Below the pieces are notes generated by a model. The model worked only from the letters and a program-made list of their open reading frames with translations, had not been told where the DNA came from and did no database searches. The position numbers were made by a program, and so were the translations under genes. A stretch of DNA of 64,000 nucleotides from Rhizobium herbae (lineage in GTDB: Bacteria > Pseudomonadota > Alphaproteobacteria > Rhizobiales > Rhizobiaceae), in the NCBI RefSeq assembly GCF_017873135.1, contig NZ_JAGGJV010000011.1, forward strand, positions 62,001-126,000, in the 5' to 3' direction. The first letter of the stretch is position 1. Every line of letters begins with the position of its first letter. Positions 1 through 9,854 of the stretch are shown one piece after another.

Positions 1-2229
1 GCGCTGCTTGCGGCAGCCGCTTCGTGGTTTGTCTACCTGATGCCCTACGGAGCCTTCGGCCGCGTTTTTGGCGGGAGTGTTCTTGATACTCTCGCAACAC
101 TTGCTTCCGTGGCTGCCCCTTTCGCAATCATTGTCATCGCTGCCGCAATTCTTGGAATTCAGCGCCGCCGCGACCTCGCCCTGCTTCGCCATGCTTCGGT
201 GCAGCCAATTGCGCCGGAGAACATTTGGCTCGCGGACCAATTCAGGCAATTCGGGGTGCAGATAGCAGTCCTTGGCGATGTGGTAAGCGTTGTAGATCCC
301 GGTGGTCCGGTCTTGTCGTCGCCACGTCTCGTGGCCACTGGGCTGGGTCAGAACCGAGAATTTTCTATCGTGGTTCCGGCCTTGGCGTACCTGCGCCTGA
401 CCGGCGACCGCGGAGCGCTGGACGCCGTCTTGGCGCACGAATATCGCCACATCCTGGGGCGCGATCTATTTTGGTTCGTAGCCTTTGAGCGACTCCTGCA
501 GGTCACGCTTTGGATTGTCCCCATGGTCGTTCTGCTCAACGTCGCTTCGTCGACATTGTATGACGTCGACGCTGGGCAGAAGCTGTTGTCCGCGCTCTCC
601 GCTTCGCTCCTCGGCAAGAGTTCCATCGTCGTCTTGCCCGTTCTCGTGGCGATTTCAATTGCGGTTCTCAACGTCGCTGTCGCCTATCGCGAGGCCGCTG
701 CCGATCACTTCGCAAGATGGGTCGGCGGGTCGGAGGCGCTTGTGCGCGCAGAGCATCTGCTTTCGGGCGGGACTGTCGTCAGCCGGCCCTGGCGCGGCAT
801 GTCTGTCGAAAAGATGCGTGCCGACTGGCGTCTGGTTGCGTTGTTCGGGTTTGCGCTTGGGTCCTTCACGAGCTTGATTTCAGGCCCTCTTGCCTATTGG
901 CAAAGTGTCTTGCCGCAGGGTCTGCTTTCCCAAGGCTTGGCGCTTGGCTATGCGCTCGCAGCCGTAGCGATCCCATATGTGGGGGCATTCGCGGTCGGTC
1001 GCGTCGTGCTTAGACAGTCACCTAGCGGCATCCTCGGGGCCGCCTCGACGGATATCGGCGTTTTACTCCTGTTTGCCGGCATGGTCGCCGCTGGCTACAC
1101 CCTGCCGCAAACAGTGCCGGGAATGCTCACGAGCATCCCCCTCCTTGACGACTACCCCAACCTCTTTCGCAGTGACCCATGGCGATTGTTGCTGTCTTCG
1201 ATTGCCGAGAGCGGCATCATTGCCATCTGCACCACAAGCGCCGGCGCTCTGTTTGCGGCCGCTTCGATGGGCGGGAGGGCGGGATGGTGGTTCGCAGCGG
1301 GAACTGCGACCGTGCTTGCGGGGATCGTCGAACCTGTCGTGACGAACGGCTATTTCCTTGGGCTCGCGTGCTTCTTGCCGGGATCGATTTTTTGCCTGCT
1401 CGCCATCCGGCGGTGGCGTGCCCAGTTGCGGCCCGGGTCCTGGTCTTTGCTCAGCCGCGCTCTGGTGGCGGCAATCGCTTGTATTATAGCCGCATCCTGG
1501 TTTGGGCTGGGTGGCCCAGGTTCGATTGCAATCTCCCTGCAAGCCCGGTCGAATGCGGCTGAAGCGAATGGCGATGGGACCGGCGCTGAGAAATTTGCGC
1601 TTGCGGCGACGTATTTTGCGTCGCTGACCGGCACAAGCCATTTCAACCTGGGCAAACTTCAACTCGAGCGAGGCAAACCCTTTGGCGATGCAATTGAGAG
1701 TTTTGAGCGCGGTCTGGCTGCACCATTCCTTTCCGATTGGCTCGAGTTGTTCAGCGCCCACACATTGGCAGCTACGGGCTATCTGGAACGACGTGAAGCG
1801 GATGACTGGGACAGAGCTGATAAACATCTGGCCACTGCGCGAGAAATGTGGCGGCGCAGCGTGCGGCTGGATCTCCAGGACGCAGTGGTCGTCCAATACA
1901 ACAGTGCGGTGATAGAATGCAATCGCACGTCGCCAGATGTGCTTGCAGGATTGGTTTTCGTGGCTGAGGCAGCGGCACTGGCGAGCAAGATCGCTGAGCC
2001 GCAAGCAGTTGGAGTGGCGCAGATCGCGTTGACGGACGGCGACTTGCTACCGCTCGATTTGAATGCGCCTACAAAGATTAAGGCTGAAACCTTGTCGGCT
2101 TTTGGCCAGGTTCGCGGTCGCTTTCAGGAGGCCGTGGATCAGGCTCTCGCTCGCGGAATGCCCCGCGACCAGGCAATCGACTTTCTACGGTCAATGGTCC
2201 AGCGCACCGCAGCGACTGGTCCGCATTAG
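1..2229 (+). CDS. Membrane M48-like metallopeptidase, 5' end outside window
   Basis: Probably a zinc endopeptidase of the inner membrane. Numbering from the first ATG (position 40), HEYRH at residues 133-137 is an HExxH zinc site, and a later YREAAAD segment fits the third ligand region of M48 peptidases. Many hydrophobic segments lie before and after the active site; the last third is soluble and helical, resembling TPR-like repeats. The reading frame is open to base 1 with hydrophobic codons before the ATG, so the true start is probably upstream and the gene is partial. It converges on the STAND gene with about 64 bases between. The substrate cannot be read from sequence. The peptidase class is fairly secure; a link to the adjacent defence-like genes is only positional. 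Confidence 0.75.
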   Translation, partial: ALLAAAASWFVYLMPYGAFGRVFGGSVLDTLATLASVAAPFAIIVIAAAILGIQRRRDLALLRHASVQPIAPENIWLADQFRQFGVQIAVLGDVVSVVDPGGPVLSSPRLVATGLGQNREFSIVVPALAYLRLTGDRGALDAVLAHEYRHILGRDLFWFVAFERLLQVTLWIVPMVVLLNVASSTLYDVDAGQKLLSALSASLLGKSSIVVLPVLVAISIAVLNVAVAYREAAADHFARWVGGSEALVRAEHLLSGGTVVSRPWRGMSVEKMRADWRLVALFGFALGSFTSLISGPLAYWQSVLPQGLLSQGLALGYALAAVAIPYVGAFAVGRVVLRQSPSGILGAASTDIGVLLLFAGMVAAGYTLPQTVPGMLTSIPLLDDYPNLFRSDPWRLLLSSIAESGIIAICTTSAGALFAAASMGGRAGWWFAAGTATVLAGIVEPVVTNGYFLGLACFLPGSIFCLLAIRRWRAQLRPGSWSLLSRALVAAIACIIAASWFGLGGPGSIAISLQARSNAAEANGDGTGAEKFALAATYFASLTGTSHFNLGKLQLERGKPFGDAIESFERGLAAPFLSDWLELFSAHTLAATGYLERREADDWDRADKHLATAREMWRRSVRLDLQDAVVVQYNSAVIECNRTSPDVLAGLVFVAEAAALASKIAEPQAVGVAQIALTDGDLLPLDLNAPTKIKAETLSAFGQVRGRFQEAVDQALARGMPRDQAIDFLRSMVQRTAATGPH

Positions 2230-2293
2230 CGTGACCCGAGGTGCCTGTCAGCCGTCAGTTGAAGTATGTCAGAAAGCTTTCTGTGCTGCCCGA

Positions 2294-5200
2294 TCACTCA
2301 ACCTCCGCTGACTCGGCGAAACGCCTCTTCCTGTTTGAACGAACTGGGAAAACACGGTAGGAACTATTTGCGGCCACAAACCGCGTGGGCGCTCCATTCA
2401 TGCCGAAAAGCTGTCCCGTTCGGCTTTCGATCTGGTTGCGCTCATGAAGTTCTATGCGAGCCGCAAATAATTGGCCGATCTCGCCAACTGCGCCAAGGTC
2501 CGGCAGATCGAGAAGCTGACCTGACGCGGCGTCGAAAAACGTCTCCTCAAGTTCCTTGCGCTCGTTCGGAACCGCACTGACCCACGCTTTTATTGAAGCT
2601 TCAGCAATCCTACGCTCATCTTCAATCGCAGTCGCAAAGCGTTCTATCCGGGCGAAGCCAAATTCTTCTGGCAAGCTGGCTGATTTTAAGCGCGCCATCG
2701 CTTGGAGTGTGCGAGCTCTAGCGACGCGAGCCGGCCTCTCGCTCGACCTTTCGTTTTCGCAAAGTTTTTCAAGCCAGTCGCGCCAAGCTCCTTTCGCTGA
2801 GCGGGCAATCAAGCAGAGTGTTGCATCATCATTCGCCAGAAGAACCATATTGGTCATCACCCCAGCGAGCGCCGCGTCACATGGAAGCATGAATGCAGCT
2901 TCCACGAGACGTTCTGGGAGCAGCACGGCGTCATCAGCGTCGGCATTCACATCTGCAAGATGTGCGATTAACCGATCGAGCCCTGTTGCCGCAGCGGCAA
3001 TGTCGCAAACTCCAATGCCGACTATGAGACCGGACAGAAACTCTATGAGCGATTCATCTCCCCAGAAGGCAGTGCGCACATCCATCAAATCCGAGAACCA
3101 CTTTATCGCCAATGCAGGGTCAGCCCGTGCAATACGGTGTGCCGCCGTGATCGACATCTCCAATGTTGCGAGTGCCAAGCGGCGATCCGATCCCTTTGGA
3201 TCAAGGTAATTGCCGGAAGCAGTGCGACCGGTCGGGTACCAATTTTGCGGGATGTCGTCCCTGCATTGCCCGACATGCGTATCAAAATCGTGCAAAACTG
3301 CCGGCAGATCGTTCGAGGGAACGGTGTCAATCGCGTCGCAGAGGATCGTCGCGACGATCCGGTCGCGCAGTCGATGATAACCGCCCTCGACCGAACAAAA
3401 AGGAAGAAGTGCTGTTGCGGCGTGCATGCTGACGACAGTGTTTGTTTCGAGTTCAGGCAGCCAGCCGGATTGCTCCAGCCATTGAGCGACAGCGAAACTT
3501 TTACTCCTGCCGAGGAATTGTGCGACGTCCGCCCGCAGCTCAGGTACACGATCATTGTCGACGAGAACCGCCACCAGCGCTCTTGCGGTTTGTTCTGAAA
3601 GATCGAATTTTGATAAGCCAAAATAATTCAGCCATCCGAGGGTGTTACCGAGTTGTTTCTCGTCGCCTAGCGTATTTGCGAGCAACTCGTCGATCGCACT
3701 CTCTGGCAATGCGAAACCATATCTGAGCTCATAATTGGTCGGCGATGATGGAGGAGGACTCCTTAGGAATACCGTCCGCAGAAATCCTACCCGCTTTTCC
3801 AATGGAAGTGCCACGAGCCTATTTTCCAGCAGTTCGACATGGAAAAGATGAACCTCCTGAACCTGCGGATTCCACCGGCGCTCTAAGAGACGAGGCAGAT
3901 GCTCGTCAAGCCCCAACCAGTCCTCTCCCAGAGACGGCGGCATGGCAGGAACATGCCCCCGTTCCTCTGCATCCGTCCAAGGATAGTCGCCCGCTTCATC
4001 AATGTCGTCCTCGCGGTGCAACCCTCCATCGCCAGAAGAAGCGATTTCGCGATCGAGATCCTGTTTCAGCAGCGTCTCGATAGAGAGCGGATCATCATGC
4101 TCGTTGTCGAGTTCCTCGCTGTTGTCCAGAAACTCCGCATCACCGTCGATATCGAGTGGCGATACTGGCGACCGGCTCGCCTCATCGAGAAACATCAACC
4201 AAAAAGAAAGATCGGCGTAGCCATCCGGGTCTTGGCGTTCGCGCAATAGCTTTCCGAAAGGGGCGAGATTGTGCCCGGCCAGAATGTGGATCGCCGTTGT
4301 GACCAGCTCGTTCGGCGACTCGTCTCCCAGCCAGGACCTTACCGCATCAACGATGCAGGCCTGGTCCGTGCCTGCGCCGTGAGCCGTTCGCAATGCTTCG
4401 ACCAGCCACGGATCGCGGTCTTCCATTTCTTCCACCGCCTCGACAAAGATCGCAGGATCGGCGCAGGCAGCCACGTAAACCATGCCCCGTACGGTCGGTG
4501 CCACATCATGGTTTCGGGCGTTGCGAAGATGGAGAAGATAAACGAGGCAGGCCACTGAAACTGAGGGATTGCGATTAGATTGCAGGCAGGAAGCGAGCAG
4601 CGCGGTCGCCACGATGACGCCGGCCGAGTCCGTGTCGGCCATCGGATCGATATCTTCGCCAAGCTGAATTTCAACCGCTTGACGGTTATCTTCTAACGAC
4701 ATGGCCCGGTCGGTAACCTCGACCAGGCGCCTCTGTAAGGACAGACCGAGCACATAGTTCAGCCGGTTTGACGCGATGCGCCATTCCCTGCTGTCATCGC
4801 GGTCTCCAGGACTGAAAAAGTCTGACGAGAGCACGTCCTGCAGATCGTGAACAGCATGTTCGACGCCAGCAAAGCGCGCGGCCTCTTGTGAAGCTTTGAC
4901 ATCGATATACAGGGTCCGCTCGCCCTTTAGGAGCCTCAGATTGCTCCATGCGTCGCGCACATGAGCTTTGAGAAGGCTTGCAAACTCATCCGTTTCGATT
5001 TGTTTGCCAGCATCTTCTTCCTGTCGATGCCGCCAGTATTCCCAGAAAATTCTCTCCCGTGTCACCGGTGCGCCAGCGAGTGCATTCAAGAGTCCCGCAG
5101 CTATTCTGAACAGACGAGGATTGCGAAGGTCCTTCGCGGTTTCCGCATCGAAGGCACTCGCATCAACCCCCTGCCGCGTGCACGCTGCCTTGAATTCGGT

Positions 5201-6448
5201 TTCGCTGAATCCGAAAACGTCAAAATCAGAGTAGCCGACGGCCTGTTTTTGCAAGATCCGCGCCAGCTGCGGCCAGGGCGAGGCTCTGGTTGTCACTAAA
5301 ATAGGCGGGTCGCTTGAAAGCGACAGAAGGTTGCGGAGGCCGGAAATGGCAGAGCCCCAATGAGCGCCATCTCGTTCGTTAAATCCGTCGAGGATGACAA
5401 TAGGGCTGAATTTGTCCGAGCGGGCTTGGCGCAAGGCCGTCAAAAGTTTAGCGACATACCGCTCGTCGCGAAGGCGCGGGTCACAGTCCTTGACGAGCGC
5501 AATGGAGCGCAACACACTTTCGACCAATAGTTTCGTGTGACCCCAGTCCCCTGTCGCCGCAAGCTGGAACATATTGCTCGAGATGAAGAGCATGGGCCTG
5601 TCCGGCCAACGCTCTACGACATAACGAACGATAGCCCAAGTCTTCCCGACGCCTTCCGGCCCGACAATTGCAAGCACATGATTGCCATTGTCTTCGGCGT
5701 TTGCGAGGCTTCGGTCCAGCCGCGTGTTCAGCTCGGGGCGTGAAATGGCGCCCGCAGACGGGGCATAGAAATCGATCCTTTGACCGAAAAGCGCCTTTGA
5801 GCTATCGCCGGACTCGTCCGAGAGAGCCGAATTCACTGCATGTACGAGCGTCCGGCGCAATGCATCCGTAAGTGCAAGACCTCGGCCCAGATCTTGAATT
5901 TCCCTGCCGACGCGTTCGAGGGTTTTTGCCTGCGATCGGACCTCGGCCAACGCGACGGAAATGTCCTTCCATGCCGCGGGGGCGTTCTCCTCAAACCAAT
6001 GTAGTGCGACACTCTCATGCTGGTGGACAAGTGCCAATAACCGCGGGCAATCCGCCGGCGCCCAATCTACAATGCCAATTTCGAGCTTGGCCTGTGCGGC
6101 CACCTTTTCTAACCGCGCGACTTTCTGTTGGGCGAGTGTGTCGGTGGTTGCAAGGATCCAGAATTCAAGCTCGTGGCTGGCAGCCTTCGCCAGAACCGCT
6201 TCTCCAGCAAGTTCGCGCAGGTTCAATTTCTTCTGTCCGTAGCGTTTGGCTTCTGCGGCGACTGTTCCTGCACTCATGTCGCGGCCATCCTGTTCGCCGG
6301 AGGACGATAGTCGCAAACTCACGCCCAGGTGGGCCGACAGGAGGCGCTGGATGAATCCTTCAAATCCAGAGTCTCCGGTCTTCTCCAGGTTGACCAGAGC
6401 GTGACGCGCGTTGGCGAGAATGCTCGAACGTGAAACGACAATGCCCAT
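2294..6448 (-). CDS. PD-(D/E)XK nuclease-STAND NTPase, Avs-like
   Basis: A 1384-residue protein. The N-terminal 130 residues look like an Mrr/REase-type nuclease: E30, D57 and E66-A-K68 form the E...D...ExK pattern. The NTPase core has Walker A GPEGVGKT at 263-270 and Walker B IVILDG ending at D354 or near it. The remaining ~900 residues are mostly helical and would be the sensor region of a STAND protein. This architecture (effector nuclease, NTPase, long repeat-like C terminus) is that of antiviral STAND proteins such as the Avs family, which are triggered by phage proteins and then cut DNA. It is monocistronic and convergent with the peptidase gene. Membership of a named Avs type cannot be assigned by eye. 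Confidence 0.75.
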   Translation of the reverse strand: MGIVVSRSSILANARHALVNLEKTGDSGFEGFIQRLLSAHLGVSLRLSSSGEQDGRDMSAGTVAAEAKRYGQKKLNLRELAGEAVLAKAASHELEFWILATTDTLAQQKVARLEKVAAQAKLEIGIVDWAPADCPRLLALVHQHESVALHWFEENAPAAWKDISVALAEVRSQAKTLERVGREIQDLGRGLALTDALRRTLVHAVNSALSDESGDSSKALFGQRIDFYAPSAGAISRPELNTRLDRSLANAEDNGNHVLAIVGPEGVGKTWAIVRYVVERWPDRPMLFISSNMFQLAATGDWGHTKLLVESVLRSIALVKDCDPRLRDERYVAKLLTALRQARSDKFSPIVILDGFNERDGAHWGSAISGLRNLLSLSSDPPILVTTRASPWPQLARILQKQAVGYSDFDVFGFSETEFKAACTRQGVDASAFDAETAKDLRNPRLFRIAAGLLNALAGAPVTRERIFWEYWRHRQEEDAGKQIETDEFASLLKAHVRDAWSNLRLLKGERTLYIDVKASQEAARFAGVEHAVHDLQDVLSSDFFSPGDRDDSREWRIASNRLNYVLGLSLQRRLVEVTDRAMSLEDNRQAVEIQLGEDIDPMADTDSAGVIVATALLASCLQSNRNPSVSVACLVYLLHLRNARNHDVAPTVRGMVYVAACADPAIFVEAVEEMEDRDPWLVEALRTAHGAGTDQACIVDAVRSWLGDESPNELVTTAIHILAGHNLAPFGKLLRERQDPDGYADLSFWLMFLDEASRSPVSPLDIDGDAEFLDNSEELDNEHDDPLSIETLLKQDLDREIASSGDGGLHREDDIDEAGDYPWTDAEERGHVPAMPPSLGEDWLGLDEHLPRLLERRWNPQVQEVHLFHVELLENRLVALPLEKRVGFLRTVFLRSPPPSSPTNYELRYGFALPESAIDELLANTLGDEKQLGNTLGWLNYFGLSKFDLSEQTARALVAVLVDNDRVPELRADVAQFLGRSKSFAVAQWLEQSGWLPELETNTVVSMHAATALLPFCSVEGGYHRLRDRIVATILCDAIDTVPSNDLPAVLHDFDTHVGQCRDDIPQNWYPTGRTASGNYLDPKGSDRRLALATLEMSITAAHRIARADPALAIKWFSDLMDVRTAFWGDESLIEFLSGLIVGIGVCDIAAAATGLDRLIAHLADVNADADDAVLLPERLVEAAFMLPCDAALAGVMTNMVLLANDDATLCLIARSAKGAWRDWLEKLCENERSSERPARVARARTLQAMARLKSASLPEEFGFARIERFATAIEDERRIAEASIKAWVSAVPNERKELEETFFDAASGQLLDLPDLGAVGEIGQLFAARIELHERNQIESRTGQLFGMNGAPTRFVAANSSYRVFPVRSNRKRRFAESAEVE

Positions 6449-6717
6449 TTAGCCTCCGGACCTAAGTTTCGATATATTGCCAACGCTAATAATCAGCGCA
6501 AGATTTATCTTTAAAGTTGCAATCGCAATGCTCGTTATACATGATCGAGTAACTAAGAATGGTGAGTGCGAGTTTGCGGGGCATCAGGGCTCAACTGACG
6601 GGATGAAGGAAAAGCCCGCTTACACAGGTTTTGATCTTGGGGTTGGCACTTCGGGTGAGCTGTGAGTGTGGCGGGAATGCCGGCTTCTGCAATCGACGCT
6701 ATTGGTAAGGGGATGGC

Positions 6718-8850
6718 ATGCGAACAGTGCAGAGGACATCAGCCGCGCCCCTTTCGCTGGGCGGTTCCCTGGCAATCGATAGACGACGCTCGTTCCTACA
6801 GTACCTGCGCCTGGACCCGGCAAAGCGTGAGCAGACCCGGGTTCCGATCATGGAATTCGACAACCGTGAGGTCCTGCGGGACCTGTCGCATGTCTTTCTC
6901 GGAAAATGCGCCTTCTGTGAACAGGCATCCAAGCCCATGTATGTTCATCGTTTCAGGCCGACAAACGATGCGGACCCGATCATCGGAGATGAGCAAGATG
7001 GCAGGAACCGTGACGCACATCTCTATTACGGTTGGCTCTCCGATGCATGGATAAATCTCTATCCCATATGCGGGGAATGTCGACCGAAGCGCGCCAACTA
7101 TTTTCCAGTGTCCGGCCAGCGAATGCCGGTGCCCACCGCAGACGAGTATGAGCAATTTGTGGTGAGAGGCGACGGCACGTGGCCGGAACTCACAATCAAC
7201 GAAAGTTCGCTCTTTCTCGATCCCTGCGGACCAGAAGAAATCTTTCGGCATCTCGTGCCGCTCGACGATGGTTCGCTGCAAGCTGCGAGCCTCATGGGCG
7301 AGGAGACGATCAGGCAATTCAACCTCAACAGGACGCGGCTGAAGAAGAAGCGAGAACAGGCTTTTGCGGACTACGCAGGGTTAAGAGGTGGCGGACCCAA
7401 CGATACCAATGAATTTATTGGTCTTTGGCGAATCTTTTCGCGGCAGACCCCGGTTAGTGAGGCCGAGCAGGCCGAGATCAGCGCGTCCGCGAATATTGTC
7501 GAGGAGGACGATACGCCGACAAGACCGCGGCTGACGGAAATAACGCTGACAAATTTCAAGGCGATCGAGACATTGTCGATCAAGATGCCGGCGGCTCCCG
7601 AACCATCGGCGCGTTTGGCGCAAGCGCTGTTAATTCTCGGCGAAAACGCTGCCGGCAAGAGCTCGATCCTTGAAGCGATCGCGCTCGCTCTCGTGCACCC
7701 GGATGCCCGATCCGAGCTTGCTCCTAAACCCGATAGTTTCCGCCTGGACCCGAGCTTCATGGGTGCGCCAGAAATAAAGAAAAAGGCTACTGCTCGGGTA
7801 CGGCTGCGCTACGATGGCAATCACGAATCCACGCTGACCATTCGCGGGAGCAGCTTTTCGCAGACCGGCTCTAGGCATCTCCCATTCGTATTCGGATATG
7901 GCGCCTATCGACACTATTTGAGCGATCTTCATCCATGGAGCCCATCACGCCCGGTCATAAGCCTGTTTCATTCGGACCGTCTGCTGACGAACCCGGAGGA
8001 ATGGTTGTTCAGCCTATCTCCAACCGAGTTCCGGTCGGTCATGCAGGCGCTTGGCGCGATCTTTGGAGCGGGCGAGGAGGTGGACGTGATTTTCCGCGAT
8101 CCGGTGACCAAGCGGTGTTTTGTCGAAATGCAGATAAATGCCGCCGGAAAGAAGAGCAGGACACCGCTCTCCAACGTGTCGTCAGGGTTTCGAACGATCC
8201 TAGCCCTTTCTTGCGACATCATGCGTTGGCTGATGGATCGAAGCGTCAATCCCCATTTCGTTTCCCTAGTCTCGTCGGAAGGGATCGTTCTCATCGACGA
8301 GGTCGAAGCCCATCTCCACCCGAGGTGGAAAATCCAGATCATGAAGGGTTTGAGAACGGCCCTCCCTTCCATGACCTTTATCGTCACCACGCATGACCCC
8401 TTATGTCTGAGAGGGATGCGAGATGGCGAGGTCGTTGTCCTGAGCAAGGTCGCCGACCAGCGGCCTGGGAGTGCCATTCCTGTCATGGTCGATCGGGTGA
8501 TGAAATTGCCGGAGGTCTCGACGCTCACCATCGAGCAACTTCTGACATCCGATCTGTTCAGTCTGTTCTCCACGGACGATCCTAGATCGGAGGAAAGCAT
8601 TGCGCAGCTTGGCGATTATCTCGCCAAGAATGACGGTAGGCCTCCGAGCGAGGAGGTGAAGATGGCGATGGATGCAATCCAACGAAAAGTCCTCGATGCG
8701 CTTCCGGTCGGGACCAGCGAAGTGGCTCGCCTCGTGCAGGATGCGATCTCCCTTTATCTTGCGAAGCGCGGCAAGTTGCCGGGACGTCGTCGCGAAAGCC
8801 TGCGCCAAAAAACGATCAACCGTATCCTCGCTGCGTTGGAGGGGGTGTGA
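6718..8850 (+). CDS. HNH-like/ABC ATPase fusion (PtuA-like)
   Basis: A 710-residue protein with two parts. Residues 60-130 form a PtuB/TIGR02646-like HNH zinc module: C64xxC67, H77 in a VHRFRP segment and C118xxC121. The expected E-H pair is altered, with the position before His occupied by V. Residues ~275-600 are an SMC/ABC-like ATPase: Walker A GENAAGKS at 308-315, a signature-like SSGFRT segment, Walker B VLIDE at 524-528 and a TTHD switch near 559. The ATG at 6718 follows AAGGGG. The stop overlaps the next start, so the two are translationally coupled. Separate PtuA ATPase and PtuB HNH proteins make Septu anti-phage systems; here an HNH-like domain is fused to the ATPase and a second HNH gene follows. 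Role in defence is inferred. Confidence 0.75.
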   Translation: MRTVQRTSAAPLSLGGSLAIDRRRSFLQYLRLDPAKREQTRVPIMEFDNREVLRDLSHVFLGKCAFCEQASKPMYVHRFRPTNDADPIIGDEQDGRNRDAHLYYGWLSDAWINLYPICGECRPKRANYFPVSGQRMPVPTADEYEQFVVRGDGTWPELTINESSLFLDPCGPEEIFRHLVPLDDGSLQAASLMGEETIRQFNLNRTRLKKKREQAFADYAGLRGGGPNDTNEFIGLWRIFSRQTPVSEAEQAEISASANIVEEDDTPTRPRLTEITLTNFKAIETLSIKMPAAPEPSARLAQALLILGENAAGKSSILEAIALALVHPDARSELAPKPDSFRLDPSFMGAPEIKKKATARVRLRYDGNHESTLTIRGSSFSQTGSRHLPFVFGYGAYRHYLSDLHPWSPSRPVISLFHSDRLLTNPEEWLFSLSPTEFRSVMQALGAIFGAGEEVDVIFRDPVTKRCFVEMQINAAGKKSRTPLSNVSSGFRTILALSCDIMRWLMDRSVNPHFVSLVSSEGIVLIDEVEAHLHPRWKIQIMKGLRTALPSMTFIVTTHDPLCLRGMRDGEVVVLSKVADQRPGSAIPVMVDRVMKLPEVSTLTIEQLLTSDLFSLFSTDDPRSEESIAQLGDYLAKNDGRPPSEEVKMAMDAIQRKVLDALPVGTSEVARLVQDAISLYLAKRGKLPGRRRESLRQKTINRILAALEGV

Positions 8851-9839
8851 TGCGTCGCGTCGACCGCCTCTCCGTGCCGGCGCCGGACGTTCTTGTTGGG
8901 CCGAAAAGCCTGGGCTTGAAGGAACTCGAGAAAGCCAAGAAATTCTTCACCGCACAGGAAGTGGCAGAGGCTGCATTAAGGGCCAAGATAGCGGCAGACG
9001 CGGCAGCTGGAGTTGTACCCATAGCGCCCGTCTCGAAGAAAAAAGGCAAAAAGGATGGCTTTTCGTTCAGTGCCTATTCTGACGACGCCGTAAAATATGC
9101 GCTGGAGAAACTGTTCTTCGGCAAGTGTGCCTATTGCGAGACGCGATATGCCAGTCAGGCGCCGGTAGATGTCGAGCATTACCGGCCCAAAGGACGGATC
9201 GCTGACGTGGCGGACCACCCCGGATACTGGTGGCTGGCGATGGTGTGGGAGAACTTGCTCCCGAGCTGTATCGACTGTAATCGACGACGATGGCAACATC
9301 TCCCCGATGTGCCAAGCAGTCTGGAACAACTGTTGAAGTCTCCGTTAATCCAAGGCGGTATGATGCCGCTTGGAAAGCAGGATCTCTTTCCGGTCGCAGG
9401 AGAACGGGCGACAGCTTTACACCCGCTGATCGACGAAAAGCCGGACCTCCTCAACCCGTGTCTAGATGTGCCGGACGAACATCTGACGTTTTACATCGAC
9501 CGTAAGAATCCCCTTGGCCTCGTCCTTCCCATATTGATCGACGGCGTACCCTCCAGGCGCGGCCTGACATCGATTCACGTCTATGGGCTCAATCGGTTGG
9601 CGTTGGTTCAGGAACGCACGCGGGTTTTGCGAACGCTCGAATTCCTTAGCGAACTGATCGATGAGATCGATGAAATCTCCGAGATCCTTCTCGCACGTCG
9701 TTCATCGAAGGACAAAAAGATGGGCACGCGCTTGAGCCTCCTGAGCGATCAGATCCTGGCAGAAATCAGAGGGATGGCGGAGCCTGAACGACCCTATTCG
9801 AGCCTGGTCAAAGCGTGGTCGAATATCTTGAAACCCTAG
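8847..9839 (+). CDS. HNH endonuclease, PtuB-like
   Basis: A 330-residue protein with a full HNH zinc module: C94xxC97, E110-H111 in VEHYRPKG, the WENL segment and C141xxC144. This is the TIGR02646/PtuB-type layout, and unlike the domain in the upstream fusion it keeps the intact E-H pair, so it is the more likely active nuclease. The start is GTG 8847 or ATG 8850, both overlapping the stop of the ATPase fusion. The patatin gene begins only 15 bases after its stop, pointing to one operon. The role of degrading phage or host DNA under ATPase control follows from the Septu family and is inference here. Confidence 0.8.
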   Translation: MMRRVDRLSVPAPDVLVGPKSLGLKELEKAKKFFTAQEVAEAALRAKIAADAAAGVVPIAPVSKKKGKKDGFSFSAYSDDAVKYALEKLFFGKCAYCETRYASQAPVDVEHYRPKGRIADVADHPGYWWLAMVWENLLPSCIDCNRRRWQHLPDVPSSLEQLLKSPLIQGGMMPLGKQDLFPVAGERATALHPLIDEKPDLLNPCLDVPDEHLTFYIDRKNPLGLVLPILIDGVPSRRGLTSIHVYGLNRLALVQERTRVLRTLEFLSELIDEIDEISEILLARRSSKDKKMGTRLSLLSDQILAEIRGMAEPERPYSSLVKAWSNILKP

Positions 9840-9854
9840 CCGACGGAGAGTGGA

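Noticed and set aside
1063..2004. Long minus-strand open frame of 313 codons inside the M48 gene
   Set aside because: Low-complexity, Arg/Pro/Cys-rich translation typical of an antisense shadow in GC-rich DNA; the plus-strand peptidase has real motifs.
2268..2284. AGAAAGCTTTCT palindrome as a terminator between the peptidase and STAND genes
   Set aside because: Stem is A/T rich, has no loop and no T-run follows.
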